NCBI GenBank assembly: GCA_030425385.1
Contig: JAUIAH010000012.1
Span: 64,001 to 128,000, forward strand
Source: Verrucomicrobiia bacterium
Lineage (GTDB): Bacteria > Verrucomicrobiota > Verrucomicrobiia > Verrucomicrobiales > DEV007
Length of the DNA stretch: 64,000 nt
Reading direction: 5' to 3'
Of the stretch, positions 9,801-17,151 are shown piece after piece. Position 1 is the stretch's first letter, and every line of letters begins with the position of its first letter. The position numbers and the translations under genes are program-made. The notes under the pieces were generated by a model. The model was not told where the DNA came from. It was given only the letters and a program-made list of their open reading frames with translations, and ran no database searches.

Positions 9801-10606
9801 CGCAAGGCTTTCCCTTCCAGGTTCATTGGAGTTTCTGTCGCATTGGCGATCTCGATCCAGCCATGGCGTTCACCATCCTCGTCCTTCGCGCCGTCCTCGT
9901 TGACTGCTAGAATTTCATTGATCCTTAATCCGGAGACTAACGAAGCCACGAGAGGTTTGGTTTCGACCCTGACATTATCTAGCAAGGGAGAGGATCGATC
10001 TCCAGCGGAGAAGGCAAAGCGATCGCCAGCGTGAGGAATCAGGCGTGGCACTGGCAAATCGTCAATAACTGATTGCTCACCCACGGAGAGACTCAGTTGA
10101 CCGTGCTCCCAACGCAAGCGCCATGAGTGGGCGCTGAGAGGAAAGGGAAAGTGGCCTCTCCACTGACCCTGACAAAACACGGTAACGAATCCTCGGGCTT
10201 CGATCTGTAAAGCTAAACCGTCGTCGAGTTCGAATCGGCGCACGATCTCGGGAGCCTCCTCGGGCAAGGGCCCAAAGTGAAAGACGAAATGACTGGGCGA
10301 AGGGCGGCGTCCTTCCCAATCGAGATCGAAGCGCGCTTCGAATCGGTCAATCGCATTGTTAGGATCAAGGTCCGGCAAGACATAGACGCCGGCGGCCTCA
10401 TCACGGTCCATCGGAGTGGGGCGCAAGCCGCCTTCAGCAACTATGAGGGCACCGTCCGGGTGACTCGAGATCAGGCTGGACCTGTCGCCCAAGTTCCGCG
10501 TTCCCTCCGGTTCCTCAAAGCGCTGGGGACCATACTCGCCAGCGGAGAGCCCCGCGGGAAGACCTAGAAACAACGTTATCCGAATCAAGAGAGGCCACAC
10601 CGTCAT
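6812..10606 (-). CDS. Giant secreted LTD/CotH-kinase protein
   Basis: A 1264-aa exported protein with signal peptide (MTVWPLLIRITLFLGLPAGLSAG), an N-terminal beta-rich region to about 210, a lamin-tail domain (about 225-345, LRINEILAVNEDG ... HGWIEIANAT), a chitobiase-like strand domain (HYTLDRTIPT), a CotH kinase domain (about 490-830, YRGVYLLIDKNKRGQDRIDI), a second chitobiase-like insert (IYYTTDGSAPG) and a C-terminal LTD-like tail. CotH proteins are atypical kinases. The metal motif that is usually DxD-x-x-x-G reads WDYNLSLG here, so the second Asp is Asn. ATG 10606 gives the cleanest signal peptide; an earlier in-frame start exists at 10642. It converges with the sulfatase 8 bp away. Confidence 0.85.
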   Translation of the reverse strand: MTVWPLLIRITLFLGLPAGLSAGEYGPQRFEEPEGTRNLGDRSSLISSHPDGALIVAEGGLRPTPMDRDEAAGVYVLPDLDPNNAIDRFEARFDLDWEGRRPSPSHFVFHFGPLPEEAPEIVRRFELDDGLALQIEARGFVTVFCQGQWRGHFPFPLSAHSWRLRWEHGQLSLSVGEQSVIDDLPVPRLIPHAGDRFAFSAGDRSSPLLDNVRVETKPLVASLVSGLRINEILAVNEDGAKDEDGERHGWIEIANATETPMNLEGKALRYESSASEAMTWLFPPRTLAPGNHLVVWASGKNRAAETGSLHTNFTLGSSGSLHLEGHEVSYLETRPDHSFGWREGEWRHHEVPTPGAINRGPAARRLPLGPVTFSHEDGVLTEPITLTLSAEGAPIHYTLDRTIPTTASPILTGPLTIDRTVTVRARAGRPGHLLGPVSTRSFLFLAPEVQAFESNLPILLADSAGVNLDIDRAPESPRPHYPVFAAAVDVSPESGRAKLTDTPTIYGLGGMHVRGNSSAKLFPKKQYAWEIRDEWGDDKDVPVLGMAAEADWILHAPYSDKTLMRNVLAYECARELYGRQGAVRTRYVEVFFDQGGDGRLGMDDYRGVYLLIDKNKRGQDRIDISKPGKDPETITGGYLFKKDKALFDDVTFRTAVENHQLGFVYPKDPDNAQQAYLKGYLDAFERMLHSDAFTDPDHGYASFLDVDSFIDLHWMVEIFREIDGFRISAYFTKDRYGKITAMPVWDYNLSLGNVNYGNGANPQGWYHRNIAPNDYPWFARLFEDPAFQQRWEQRYHELRRTVFATDRLMARIDAHATTLAEAAPRNFARWPVLGNYVWPNPPGFQERRSHADEVAWLKSWWTNRLQWLDAQFVSTPLIQHDDEGKTFTLTLPPEQSGTIYYTTDGSAPGIAREQRAQILSSQTARAQVHIPSPINGGAALQQMDWVQLADPPNKDQWSEGGAGVGYERGDTNFAPFINHPVDAMANRFTSCYIRIPFHLPAASLAEDESLVLKMRADDGFVAYVNGKEVARRNAPERLTWLAAATGSRDDGAAIQGEEFDITSFASSLREGENLLAIHGLNRERSSSDALWHAELMRVDRRGSGPTETASVYEKPIAVTQATTLRAATLHQGRWSAPVALRIQPGVRPVAPGDLAIVQADADPDVLSGDAEAYEYVRIQNRRQVPVRLRGLRIREGIRVRLHDVVLPARGTGVLVRHAPAFHQAYGSEDALLGEFCGSLRDEGESLVLENAQGEVILHLDLETP

Positions 10607-10693
10607 GGCAGGCACCCTATCGGCGTTCTCTGATCGCGGCAATCGTCCTTGCGAGAAACCAGGAGATGATTCCGCGTTCGAAGGAATGCGGCG

Positions 10694-11821
10694 CTACTTG
10701 TCGTCCACCGACTTGCGAAAAGCCTCGCGAAGCTTGAGGCTTTCATTCGCTTTTGTCTTATAGTCTTGGATCTGGCAGAACAGCGCGCCGGCCACGCCGG
10801 AACGAGGGTCTCCCCAGGTCAACGTGCCAGAGGATCCCGTGTGATGGAAAGAGCCATTCTCATCGAGCGCCCAGCCGAGCCCCCAACCAGGTGCTTGTTC
10901 GGTTAGCATGGTGCTCACGGATTCTTTGGAAAGGACTCTCCCATCGTTCTGGACGAATAGTTGAGTGAATTTGACAATATCTGCGGGGGTCGAGAACAGG
11001 CCTCCATCTGGCATCGCCATGGTCATCTGCCATTCGGGATCATATCGAAAGAAGATGGAATCTGGCTTTCCATCCTCACGTCGCACGACTTCAGCCATCC
11101 GATCGGCCACCGCTGCGGGGATGGCAAAGTAGGTATCGCGCATGTCGAGCGGGTCCAATAGGGTCAATTGGACGTATTGGTGATAGGGCATCCCGGAGCG
11201 CAGGGCAATGATGTGAGCCAATACATAAGGCGCGGCATTGCTATATTTCACGTTGCTCCCTGGTTTGAACAATAACGGTGATTTGGCAATCGCATTTGAG
11301 ATCTCACGGATTTCGCGTCGATACCAATCGGCTTCAAAGAAGAATGGGGGACGAAGCGGTGGATTAGACACAATTCCTGAGGAATGACTCATCAAGTGCC
11401 GTATCGTGATCGGATAGTGTTTCCCATCCAGTGCTTTCTGATGGGCAAACTCGGGCAAATGCGTGTCGACGGTGTCATCAAGGTTGAGTTTCTCCTCCTC
11501 AACGAGCTTCATGGCCGCGGCCGCGGTGATAGGTTTAGTCAGGGACGCGATCCAGCAAAGTGTTTGGGTCGACATCGGCTTCTTCAGCGCGGCATCCGCG
11601 TGCCCATACGCCTGCGCACGAAGCACACGGCCATTCTGAGAAACTAGGCCCACCGCACCCGGAACCTTGCCTTCCTCTACGGCAGCAGCGATCACGGCAA
11701 AGCTTGCATCGAGTGAGGACGCCTGAAGGGATTCGTCCGCCTGCCCTGAGGCGGCGTAGATTAAAAGAAGCACTGTCGCCAAGGACCGGGCTGCAAGAGG
11801 AAAGCGAAGATGGGGTGTCAT
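10694..11821 (-). CDS. Serine hydrolase, class C beta-lactamase/esterase family
   Basis: A 375-aa exported protein of the penicillin-binding/beta-lactamase fold. The nucleophile motif is S93-L-T-K96 in WIASLTKP, the second motif is Y-S-N in KYSNAAPYVLAH, and the third is HTG in HHTGSSGTLTWG, the usual replacement of KTG in esterase and peptidase members. A signal peptide occupies residues 1-27 (LATVLLLIYAASGQA). The start is the ATG directly before it; TTG at 11845 would add eight residues. The fold and catalytic residues are clear. Whether it acts as esterase, D-aminopeptidase or lactamase is not; a true resistance enzyme is less likely because of HTG. Confidence 0.9.
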   Translation of the reverse strand: MTPHLRFPLAARSLATVLLLIYAASGQADESLQASSLDASFAVIAAAVEEGKVPGAVGLVSQNGRVLRAQAYGHADAALKKPMSTQTLCWIASLTKPITAAAAMKLVEEEKLNLDDTVDTHLPEFAHQKALDGKHYPITIRHLMSHSSGIVSNPPLRPPFFFEADWYRREIREISNAIAKSPLLFKPGSNVKYSNAAPYVLAHIIALRSGMPYHQYVQLTLLDPLDMRDTYFAIPAAVADRMAEVVRREDGKPDSIFFRYDPEWQMTMAMPDGGLFSTPADIVKFTQLFVQNDGRVLSKESVSTMLTEQAPGWGLGWALDENGSFHHTGSSGTLTWGDPRSGVAGALFCQIQDYKTKANESLKLREAFRKSVDDK

Positions 11822-11876
11822 GAGGCGAGTATGGTGGCGATGCAACGTGGGTTCAATCCTTCATCATTTGCGAAGA

Positions 11877-12620
11877 CTAACGAAGATCCAGCATCCATGG
11901 AGTGGAGGGAAGTAAGCCTTTCCGTCCTGCCCAGGTGAGGATATCACTCGCGAGATTGAACCAGGGACGTCCACTGTCGAGAATTGCTGCGTCCGCCGTC
12001 GCGATCGCATCCTCACAGGCTTTCAGAATGGGATCGGGATCGGGCACCACCTCCACGCGCCAATCCGTGTGGGGGAGGCCAAGTCCGCCAATAGCTCCTC
12101 GAATCGCTTCTGCCAGACGTCCAGAGTTCGATACGGGCTGGTCTAACAAGATGGTGACGGAAGCGGCTTCCCACTGATGCAAGGCGTGTAAGAGTAAGCC
12201 CACCGCAGGCAGCGTCTCGGCGATCATGCGGTAGCCTCCATGCATGCTCGCCATGTCTCTCACCGCTCCATCACGGCCGCGCAGCAGCACGCCGCCAGAG
12301 AACAACACCTCCAACGTCGTCAGGACATTGAAGCCATCCACACGCACAGAAGCGCCACGCATGGCTGCAATCGATTGCTGTGTCGCCTGGCGGGCATCGC
12401 GTGCGGCGTCTCCACAAGCAGAGCGGCTCATGGCCGTGCGCTGGCGCGTTGTGAGTTGATAGCGATCACCCACCAGCTTGACCGATGATGGTGCCGCATA
12501 GCCCCGTGACCACAGCCACGAGAGATCATGGACGGCTTGACGAAGGCGGGCCTCACATGCTGGCGCAAAGAGGGTCGCATCTTCTGGGTGGGGCCCACGG
12601 TGACGTCGCTGTGTCGGCAT
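11877..12620 (-). CDS. DUF434 (and DUF5616-like) domain protein
   Basis: The N-terminal third matches the DUF434 pattern as remembered: DLSWLWSRGYAAPSSVKLVGDRYQL and LTTRQRTAMSRSACGD. The remainder (DGFNVLTTLEVLFSGGVLLRGRDGAVRDM, then an ASVTILLDQPVSNSGRLAEAI region) fits the associated C-terminal domain, which looks like a Rossmann-type or PIN-like nucleotidyl domain with acidic residues (VDGFN, LLDQP, AAILDSG). There is no signal peptide, so it is cytosolic. 247 aa is the usual size. The function of the family is not established to my knowledge. Flanking genes are unrelated. Confidence 0.8.
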   Translation of the reverse strand: MPTQRRHRGPHPEDATLFAPACEARLRQAVHDLSWLWSRGYAAPSSVKLVGDRYQLTTRQRTAMSRSACGDAARDARQATQQSIAAMRGASVRVDGFNVLTTLEVLFSGGVLLRGRDGAVRDMASMHGGYRMIAETLPAVGLLLHALHQWEAASVTILLDQPVSNSGRLAEAIRGAIGGLGLPHTDWRVEVVPDPDPILKACEDAIATADAAILDSGRPWFNLASDILTWAGRKGLLPSTPWMLDLR

Positions 12621-12681
12621 GTCTGATCACGTTGCGATTTCTTTGCGAGAGCCGCAAGCTCTGCAGTATCTTTGGCGTGGC

Positions 12682-13599
12682 CTAGGATTGTAGGTAGGCC
12701 AGAAGGAGCGGGATCGTGATCAGGCTGCCGATGGTGGAGTAGAAGACGGCACGTGAGAGGACATCAACGTTCCCACCGAAGAGTCGTGCGTAGATGATAG
12801 GAGCGATGGCGCATGGCATGCTCGCTTGCAGGATGACGACATCTCGCAACATGCCGGAGAGCCCCATAAGGGCAGCACTGGCAAAGGCGAGGAAGGGGGC
12901 AATCAAGAGACGGAGGATCACGATCCCGCACAGGTTCGGGCCAATGCGCCCAAACGACATGCGACCGATCTCCATGCCAACACAGGCCAAGGTGAATGGG
13001 ATGGCGGCCTGTCCCAGTGAGGTGAGCGGATCCATCACGAGTGGAGGGAGTGAGAACTGGGTGAGGCGGAAAGCGATGGCCAGGAAGAGCACCCATAGCA
13101 CTGGCATGCGGATCATGCGCTGGAGGGTCTCACGCGTCGACAAGGCGCCACGTGCCGCGATGAATATGCCCAGGGCATTGTGCGGGAGCGTGTTGGCGGC
13201 AATGAGCACACTGGCTAACAAAAGCCCTTTCTCCCCAAAGGCGAATGCGGCCATGGGGAAGCCTAGATTGAACCCGTTGAAGAGCGTGGTTCCCAGAACG
13301 ATGCTGCTGGTGGTGGCTCCGTCTTGTCGGCGCCATCTGGCGAAGCCGTAGCCTAGCAGTGCCATGCCTACGTAGATCAGCACGGTGAAGCCGAGGACCC
13401 GCAAGATGGTTTCCCCGTCGACTTGCACTTTCATCAATGACGTGAAAAGCAAGGGCGGTAGCAAGACATAGACATTCATCTTGCTCAATGTCTGCCGATC
13501 AAAGTTGAGACCTCGATCGGCGAGTGCTCCGACCACGCCGAAGAGAAGAACAGGGAACAGGGCTCCCAGCGCCACGCCTGCTACGCCAGTGAAATCCAT
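12682..13599 (-). CDS. AEC-family transporter (auxin efflux carrier-like)
   Basis: A 305-aa hydrophobic protein with about ten transmembrane segments arranged as two inverted halves of five, characteristic of the auxin efflux carrier family. It starts VAGVALGALFPVLLFGVVGALADR; family features include MNVYVLLPPLLFTSLM in helix two to three and the C-terminal half with ILQASMPCAIAPIIYARLFGGN. Bacterial members export or import small organic acids such as malate or amino-acid derivatives, but the substrate cannot be read from sequence. It lies 37 bp downstream of the aldo-keto reductase on the same strand and may share its transcript. Confidence 0.9.
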   Translation of the reverse strand: MDFTGVAGVALGALFPVLLFGVVGALADRGLNFDRQTLSKMNVYVLLPPLLFTSLMKVQVDGETILRVLGFTVLIYVGMALLGYGFARWRRQDGATTSSIVLGTTLFNGFNLGFPMAAFAFGEKGLLLASVLIAANTLPHNALGIFIAARGALSTRETLQRMIRMPVLWVLFLAIAFRLTQFSLPPLVMDPLTSLGQAAIPFTLACVGMEIGRMSFGRIGPNLCGIVILRLLIAPFLAFASAALMGLSGMLRDVVILQASMPCAIAPIIYARLFGGNVDVLSRAVFYSTIGSLITIPLLLAYLQS

Positions 13600-13636
13600 G
13601 TCGATCGTGGCGGCCGTGATGAGAAGGGGAGGCGAT

Positions 13637-14662
13637 TCACGCTTCGCTCGCCCACAAGGATGGCGGAAGCGTGATCTCGCTCAGAATGCCATCAATCTTG
13701 GCCTCTTCGTCGTCGGTGAAATGGGTGTTCCTCACGGCTTTCACATTCTCGCGAATCTGTTCTGGCCGACTGGCGCCGATCAGGGCGCTCGTCACGCCTG
13801 GATGACGCAAGACCCAAGAGAGAGCCATTTGCGCCAGGGATTGACCACGTTCCGCGGCGTGCTCATGCAACTTGCGAATGCCCGCGATCACTTGCGACTC
13901 CACCTCCTCTGGACGCAAGGGCGATCCGGGAATGGAGGCGCGTGACCCCGAAGGGATGCCTTGAAGGTATTTGTCGGTGAGCAGCCCCTGATAAAGGGGA
14001 CAGAAGGCAATGATGCCCATGCCCAATTCCTGACAGGTATCCAAGAGGCTCGTCTCGATCCAGCGATTGAGCATGGAATAGTTAGGCTGATGGATGATGA
14101 GCGGCGCCCAGTGATTCTCCTTACAAATACGCACGGCTTCGCGTGTCTGCTCGGTATTGTAGCTGCTGATGCCCACGTAGAGAGCTTTCCCTTGCTGCAC
14201 GGCGCTGTTGAGAGCCCCGAGTGTCTCTTCGAGAGGTGTGTCAGGATCAAAGCGATGGCTGTAGAAGATATCGACATAGTCGAGGTCGAGCCGACGCAAG
14301 GATTGATCGAGGCTGGCAGTGAGGTATTTGCGAGAGCCCCACTCGCCGTAGGGTCCGGGCCACATGTCATAGCCAGCCTTGGAAGTGATGACGAGTTCAT
14401 CGCGTGGGAACTCGCTTAACAGTTTTCCCACGTTTGCCTCCGCGCTGCCGTAGGGAGGCCCGTAGTTGTTCGCGAGGTCAAACTGGGTGATCCCACAATC
14501 GAAAGCCGTCTTCAGCATTTCTCGCTGCCGCTCAGTCGGAGCATCGCCGCCGAAGTTGTGCCAACAGCCCAGGGTGATTTCAGGTAGTTGAAGCCCCCAT
14601 TTGCCCGTGCGGCGGTAGGGCATGCGGCCGTCGTAGCGATTCGGATCCGGTGCGTCACTCAT
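13637..14662 (-). CDS. Aldo-keto reductase, L-glyceraldehyde 3-phosphate reductase type (YghZ/Gpr-like)
   Basis: A 341-aa NADPH-dependent oxidoreductase. The catalytic tetrad is visible: Asp and Tyr in QFDLANNYGPPYGSAE, Lys in LVITSKAGYDMWPGPYG, and His in DIFYSHRFDPDTPLEETL. N-terminal MPYRRTGKWGLQLPEITLG and the GYDMWPGPYG block resemble E. coli YghZ, which reduces L-glyceraldehyde 3-phosphate and other aldehydes, including methylglyoxal. The C-terminal LIGASRPEQIRENVKA is the cofactor-binding segment. The start is the ATG before SDAPDPNRYDG; the open frame extends upstream to 15289 but overlaps the tolC-like gene and is not credible. Transcribed divergently from tolC. Confidence 0.9.
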   Translation of the reverse strand: MSDAPDPNRYDGRMPYRRTGKWGLQLPEITLGCWHNFGGDAPTERQREMLKTAFDCGITQFDLANNYGPPYGSAEANVGKLLSEFPRDELVITSKAGYDMWPGPYGEWGSRKYLTASLDQSLRRLDLDYVDIFYSHRFDPDTPLEETLGALNSAVQQGKALYVGISSYNTEQTREAVRICKENHWAPLIIHQPNYSMLNRWIETSLLDTCQELGMGIIAFCPLYQGLLTDKYLQGIPSGSRASIPGSPLRPEEVESQVIAGIRKLHEHAAERGQSLAQMALSWVLRHPGVTSALIGASRPEQIRENVKAVRNTHFTDDEEAKIDGILSEITLPPSLWASEA

Positions 14663-14836
14663 GGTAATCTTGTCGGGACCCTGGCCCTGAGGGTGTTCTT
14701 CGTCGACCGGAAAAGCGCCTGCGGTCACCCGCGCGAGAGAAAGAGCATTGCCAAAGAGGACATTTCTCGTAACTCTTGTTAAGAAATCCAGATTACTAAG
14801 GTATCTATAGTTGTCACCTCTTCGATCCCTGTCGCC

Positions 14837-16429
14837 GTGATCCCCACTTGTCGTTCCCTCTTCCTCCAGTCTGCGCTCGCCTGGCTTTGCCTCGCTCCGG
14901 CCTGGGCGGAGCCGACTCCCACGGATCTTGGGGCTTACCTCGATCGGGTGCTCCGCTACAATGAGCAGCTCCAGGTCCAGGCCATGGACTACGAAATCAG
15001 TCGTCAGGTGGTCGTTGGGGCACGTGCAGCATTCGAACCAGAGTTGGTGGTGCGCGGTCAATACGACGACACCTTGCGGCCGAACAACGCTGAGGAATTG
15101 CGCAATCTTGGGGGCCTTCCCTTCTTCAAACAGCGTCAGATGCTTTATTCCGCGGCCGTGGAGACGCTTACCGCGACGGGTGCTCGGACGCGCGTGGGAC
15201 TGGATGTTCGCCACATCAACAACAATCTGCAGCCCTTCCGAGCGCTCGATCGCGAATGGAGCAGCTTCCTCGGGCTGAGTTTTGTCCAACCCTTGCTCAA
15301 AGGGGCAGGAAGGAATGTGAATCTCGCTGCCTTACGCGTCGCCGCATTGGAATCTGATCAGGCTTTTCAGGAGTATCGCCGTCAAACGATGGTGATCTTG
15401 ATAGGAGCCGAGATCGCCTATTGGAATCTCTTCTACGCTCAGGAACAGCAGCGCTTCTATGAGGAATCTCTTCGAACGGTGGGTGTGTTAGCCAATGATA
15501 TTGCCGAGCAGTACGCTGCGGGCAGGGCGACCAAGCTTGATGCTCTCAACGCTGAAGTTGCCTTGAAAGATCGGGAGGCGCGTTTGTCCGTCGCCCAACA
15601 AGCTCTCCAGGAATCACTCAATACGGCCAAGGGATTCACGGGCGAGGAGAGTGCTCCTGTTAGGGCTACTGCTCCTCCAGTGGCCGCCACCCTCGCCATG
15701 GATGTGGAGAGCTGTTTCGAAGCGGCACTACGTTCCAACCCTGAATACCTCGTGCGTGAGCGGCAGATTGCCATTGAGGGGTTGCGCATGGCGGTGGCCG
15801 AGAACCAGCGTAGGCCGTCGTTGGATCTGTCAGGAAGCCTTGGATTTGCTGGTCTGTCTGAGACCTTTGGAGATGCCATGTCAGACGTGGGCAATGCCCG
15901 CCATCCCACCTGGTCATTGGGAGTGGAACTGCGCATTCCGTTAGGTGGGGGCACGAAAGGCAAGAGTGATTTGGAAACGGCGCGCCTTCGTCGTTCGCAA
16001 GCGATCCGCCAACTTGGGGCGCTGCGCAGCCAGATGCGCGCGGCTGTGGAGAACGCGATCTTCAAGGTGCGCTCCGGGCACGCGAATGTCGCTAGTTTCT
16101 CTGAGTCCCGCAAATTGACGGAGACGCTGCTCGATACCGAACTGGAGAAGGTTGGCGCGGGAACCTCGTCTCCCGGCAAGGTCTTGGAGGCTGAGCAAGC
16201 GGTCTTCGAGGCGCGCAATGTGGAGTTGGAGAATCGGCTTGCCCTGCAGCGCGCTCTGTTAGAGCTGGATGTCGTCATGGGGGTGGTGTTAGAGAAGCGT
16301 GGTATTGATGCCTCGCAATCGCAGATGGCACAGAAGACTGCGGCCATGGTAGAGGTGAACAAGATTCCTCCAGCACAATTGGAAACCTATCGTCAAGCTG
16401 TCGAACCCATCATTGCCGAGAACCCATGA
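14837..16429 (+). CDS. TolC-family outer-membrane efflux protein
   Basis: A 530-aa exported protein beginning at GTG with a clear signal peptide (FLQSALAWLCLAPAWAEP). Two related halves of long alpha-helical hairpins, each headed by an amphipathic segment (LDRVLRYNEQLQVQAMDYEISRQ and CFEAALRSNPEYLVRERQ) and containing LSFVQPLLKG and LGVELRIPLGGG strands, identify the TolC fold: a beta-barrel in the outer membrane and a periplasmic tunnel. The stop overlaps the ATG of the next gene (ATGA at 16426-16429), so it is the first gene of an operon with two HlyD-type proteins. The 174-bp divergent gap upstream is AT-rich near 14770-14815 and probably holds the promoter. Confidence 0.93.
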   Translation: MIPTCRSLFLQSALAWLCLAPAWAEPTPTDLGAYLDRVLRYNEQLQVQAMDYEISRQVVVGARAAFEPELVVRGQYDDTLRPNNAEELRNLGGLPFFKQRQMLYSAAVETLTATGARTRVGLDVRHINNNLQPFRALDREWSSFLGLSFVQPLLKGAGRNVNLAALRVAALESDQAFQEYRRQTMVILIGAEIAYWNLFYAQEQQRFYEESLRTVGVLANDIAEQYAAGRATKLDALNAEVALKDREARLSVAQQALQESLNTAKGFTGEESAPVRATAPPVAATLAMDVESCFEAALRSNPEYLVRERQIAIEGLRMAVAENQRRPSLDLSGSLGFAGLSETFGDAMSDVGNARHPTWSLGVELRIPLGGGTKGKSDLETARLRRSQAIRQLGALRSQMRAAVENAIFKVRSGHANVASFSESRKLTETLLDTELEKVGAGTSSPGKVLEAEQAVFEARNVELENRLALQRALLELDVVMGVVLEKRGIDASQSQMAQKTAAMVEVNKIPPAQLETYRQAVEPIIAENP

Positions 16430-17151
16430 AGTGGCCCGCCTTTATCCTGACATTCTTCCTTCTCAATCATGTGAGCCTGGCTCAGGAAGGTGGTGGTGCG
16501 GCCTACAGCGGTATCACGGAACCAGCTGCGGATGCGACCCTGAGCTTTCCGGTCTCAGGTGTCCTCGCCCGTTGCGCGTTCCGTGAAGGGGCTTTTGTCC
16601 GGGCCGGAGAGGTGATTTGCGAACTGCGACACGAAGCCCAAAGACTTGAAGTCGAGCGTCGACGTCTGATCCTTACAAATGCGCGAACGGATCTCGATCG
16701 GACGCAACGTCTCTTCGATAAGACCGGTTCTGTCAGCGAGGAAGAACTCGACGAGAAGCGCGCCACAGTACACGTTGCGGAGGCGGAACTCGCCATCGCG
16801 GAGGAGCAATTGAAGCAGCGGCGTCTGGTCGCCCCCTTCGACGGACTCATTGCCGATCACCATGGTTTGGAGGTGGGTGAGGGCGCTGAGATTCTTCAGC
16901 CCATTGTGCGTCTGGTAGACACGCAACGCGGTGTCTTTGTGTGCAATCTGCCGGCGGCCGAAGCCACGCAGCTGCGAGCAGATAGCAATGCCGTCATCAC
17001 GGTGGGAGAGATCCAGTGTCCTGGCACGGTGATCTTTGTTTCACCTGTCATTGATCCCTCTAGCGGATTGTTGAAAGTGAAGGTCGCTTTTGACAATGCC
17101 GGAGGGCAAGTCATCCCGGGAGCCGCGGGTCAGGTGCGCTTTTCCAAATGA
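16426..17151 (+). CDS. Short periplasmic adaptor (HlyD/RND membrane-fusion type)
   Basis: A 241-aa exported adaptor: signal peptide (FILTFFLLNHVSLAQ), a split lipoyl-like domain (SFPVSGVLARCAFREGAFVRAGEVICEL and RLVAPFDGLIADHHGLEVGEGAEI), a short helical hairpin (about 70-125, EVERRRLILTNARTDLDRT) and a beta-barrel ending GAAGQVRFSK. It lacks the C-terminal membrane-proximal domain of full RND adaptors, so it is at the small end of the family. It overlaps tolC by four bases upstream and the GAF-HlyD gene by four bases downstream. It should bridge the TolC tunnel to an inner-membrane component. Confidence 0.9.
   Translation: MKWPAFILTFFLLNHVSLAQEGGGAAYSGITEPAADATLSFPVSGVLARCAFREGAFVRAGEVICELRHEAQRLEVERRRLILTNARTDLDRTQRLFDKTGSVSEEELDEKRATVHVAEAELAIAEEQLKQRRLVAPFDGLIADHHGLEVGEGAEILQPIVRLVDTQRGVFVCNLPAAEATQLRADSNAVITVGEIQCPGTVIFVSPVIDPSSGLLKVKVAFDNAGGQVIPGAAGQVRFSK

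Noticed and set aside
10694-11821. Antibiotic-resistance beta-lactamase
   Set aside because: The third motif is HTG, and general esterase/peptidase members of this fold are far commoner in such genomes.
14776-14811. TTGTTA and TATAGT as promoter of the tolC operon
   Set aside because: The spacing between them is 24 bp, and the better-spaced alternatives match the consensus poorly; only the AT-rich character was noted.
14663-15289. N-terminal extension of the aldo-keto reductase frame
   Set aside because: It overlaps the tolC-like gene and its signal peptide; reductase family sequence begins only at ATG 14662.
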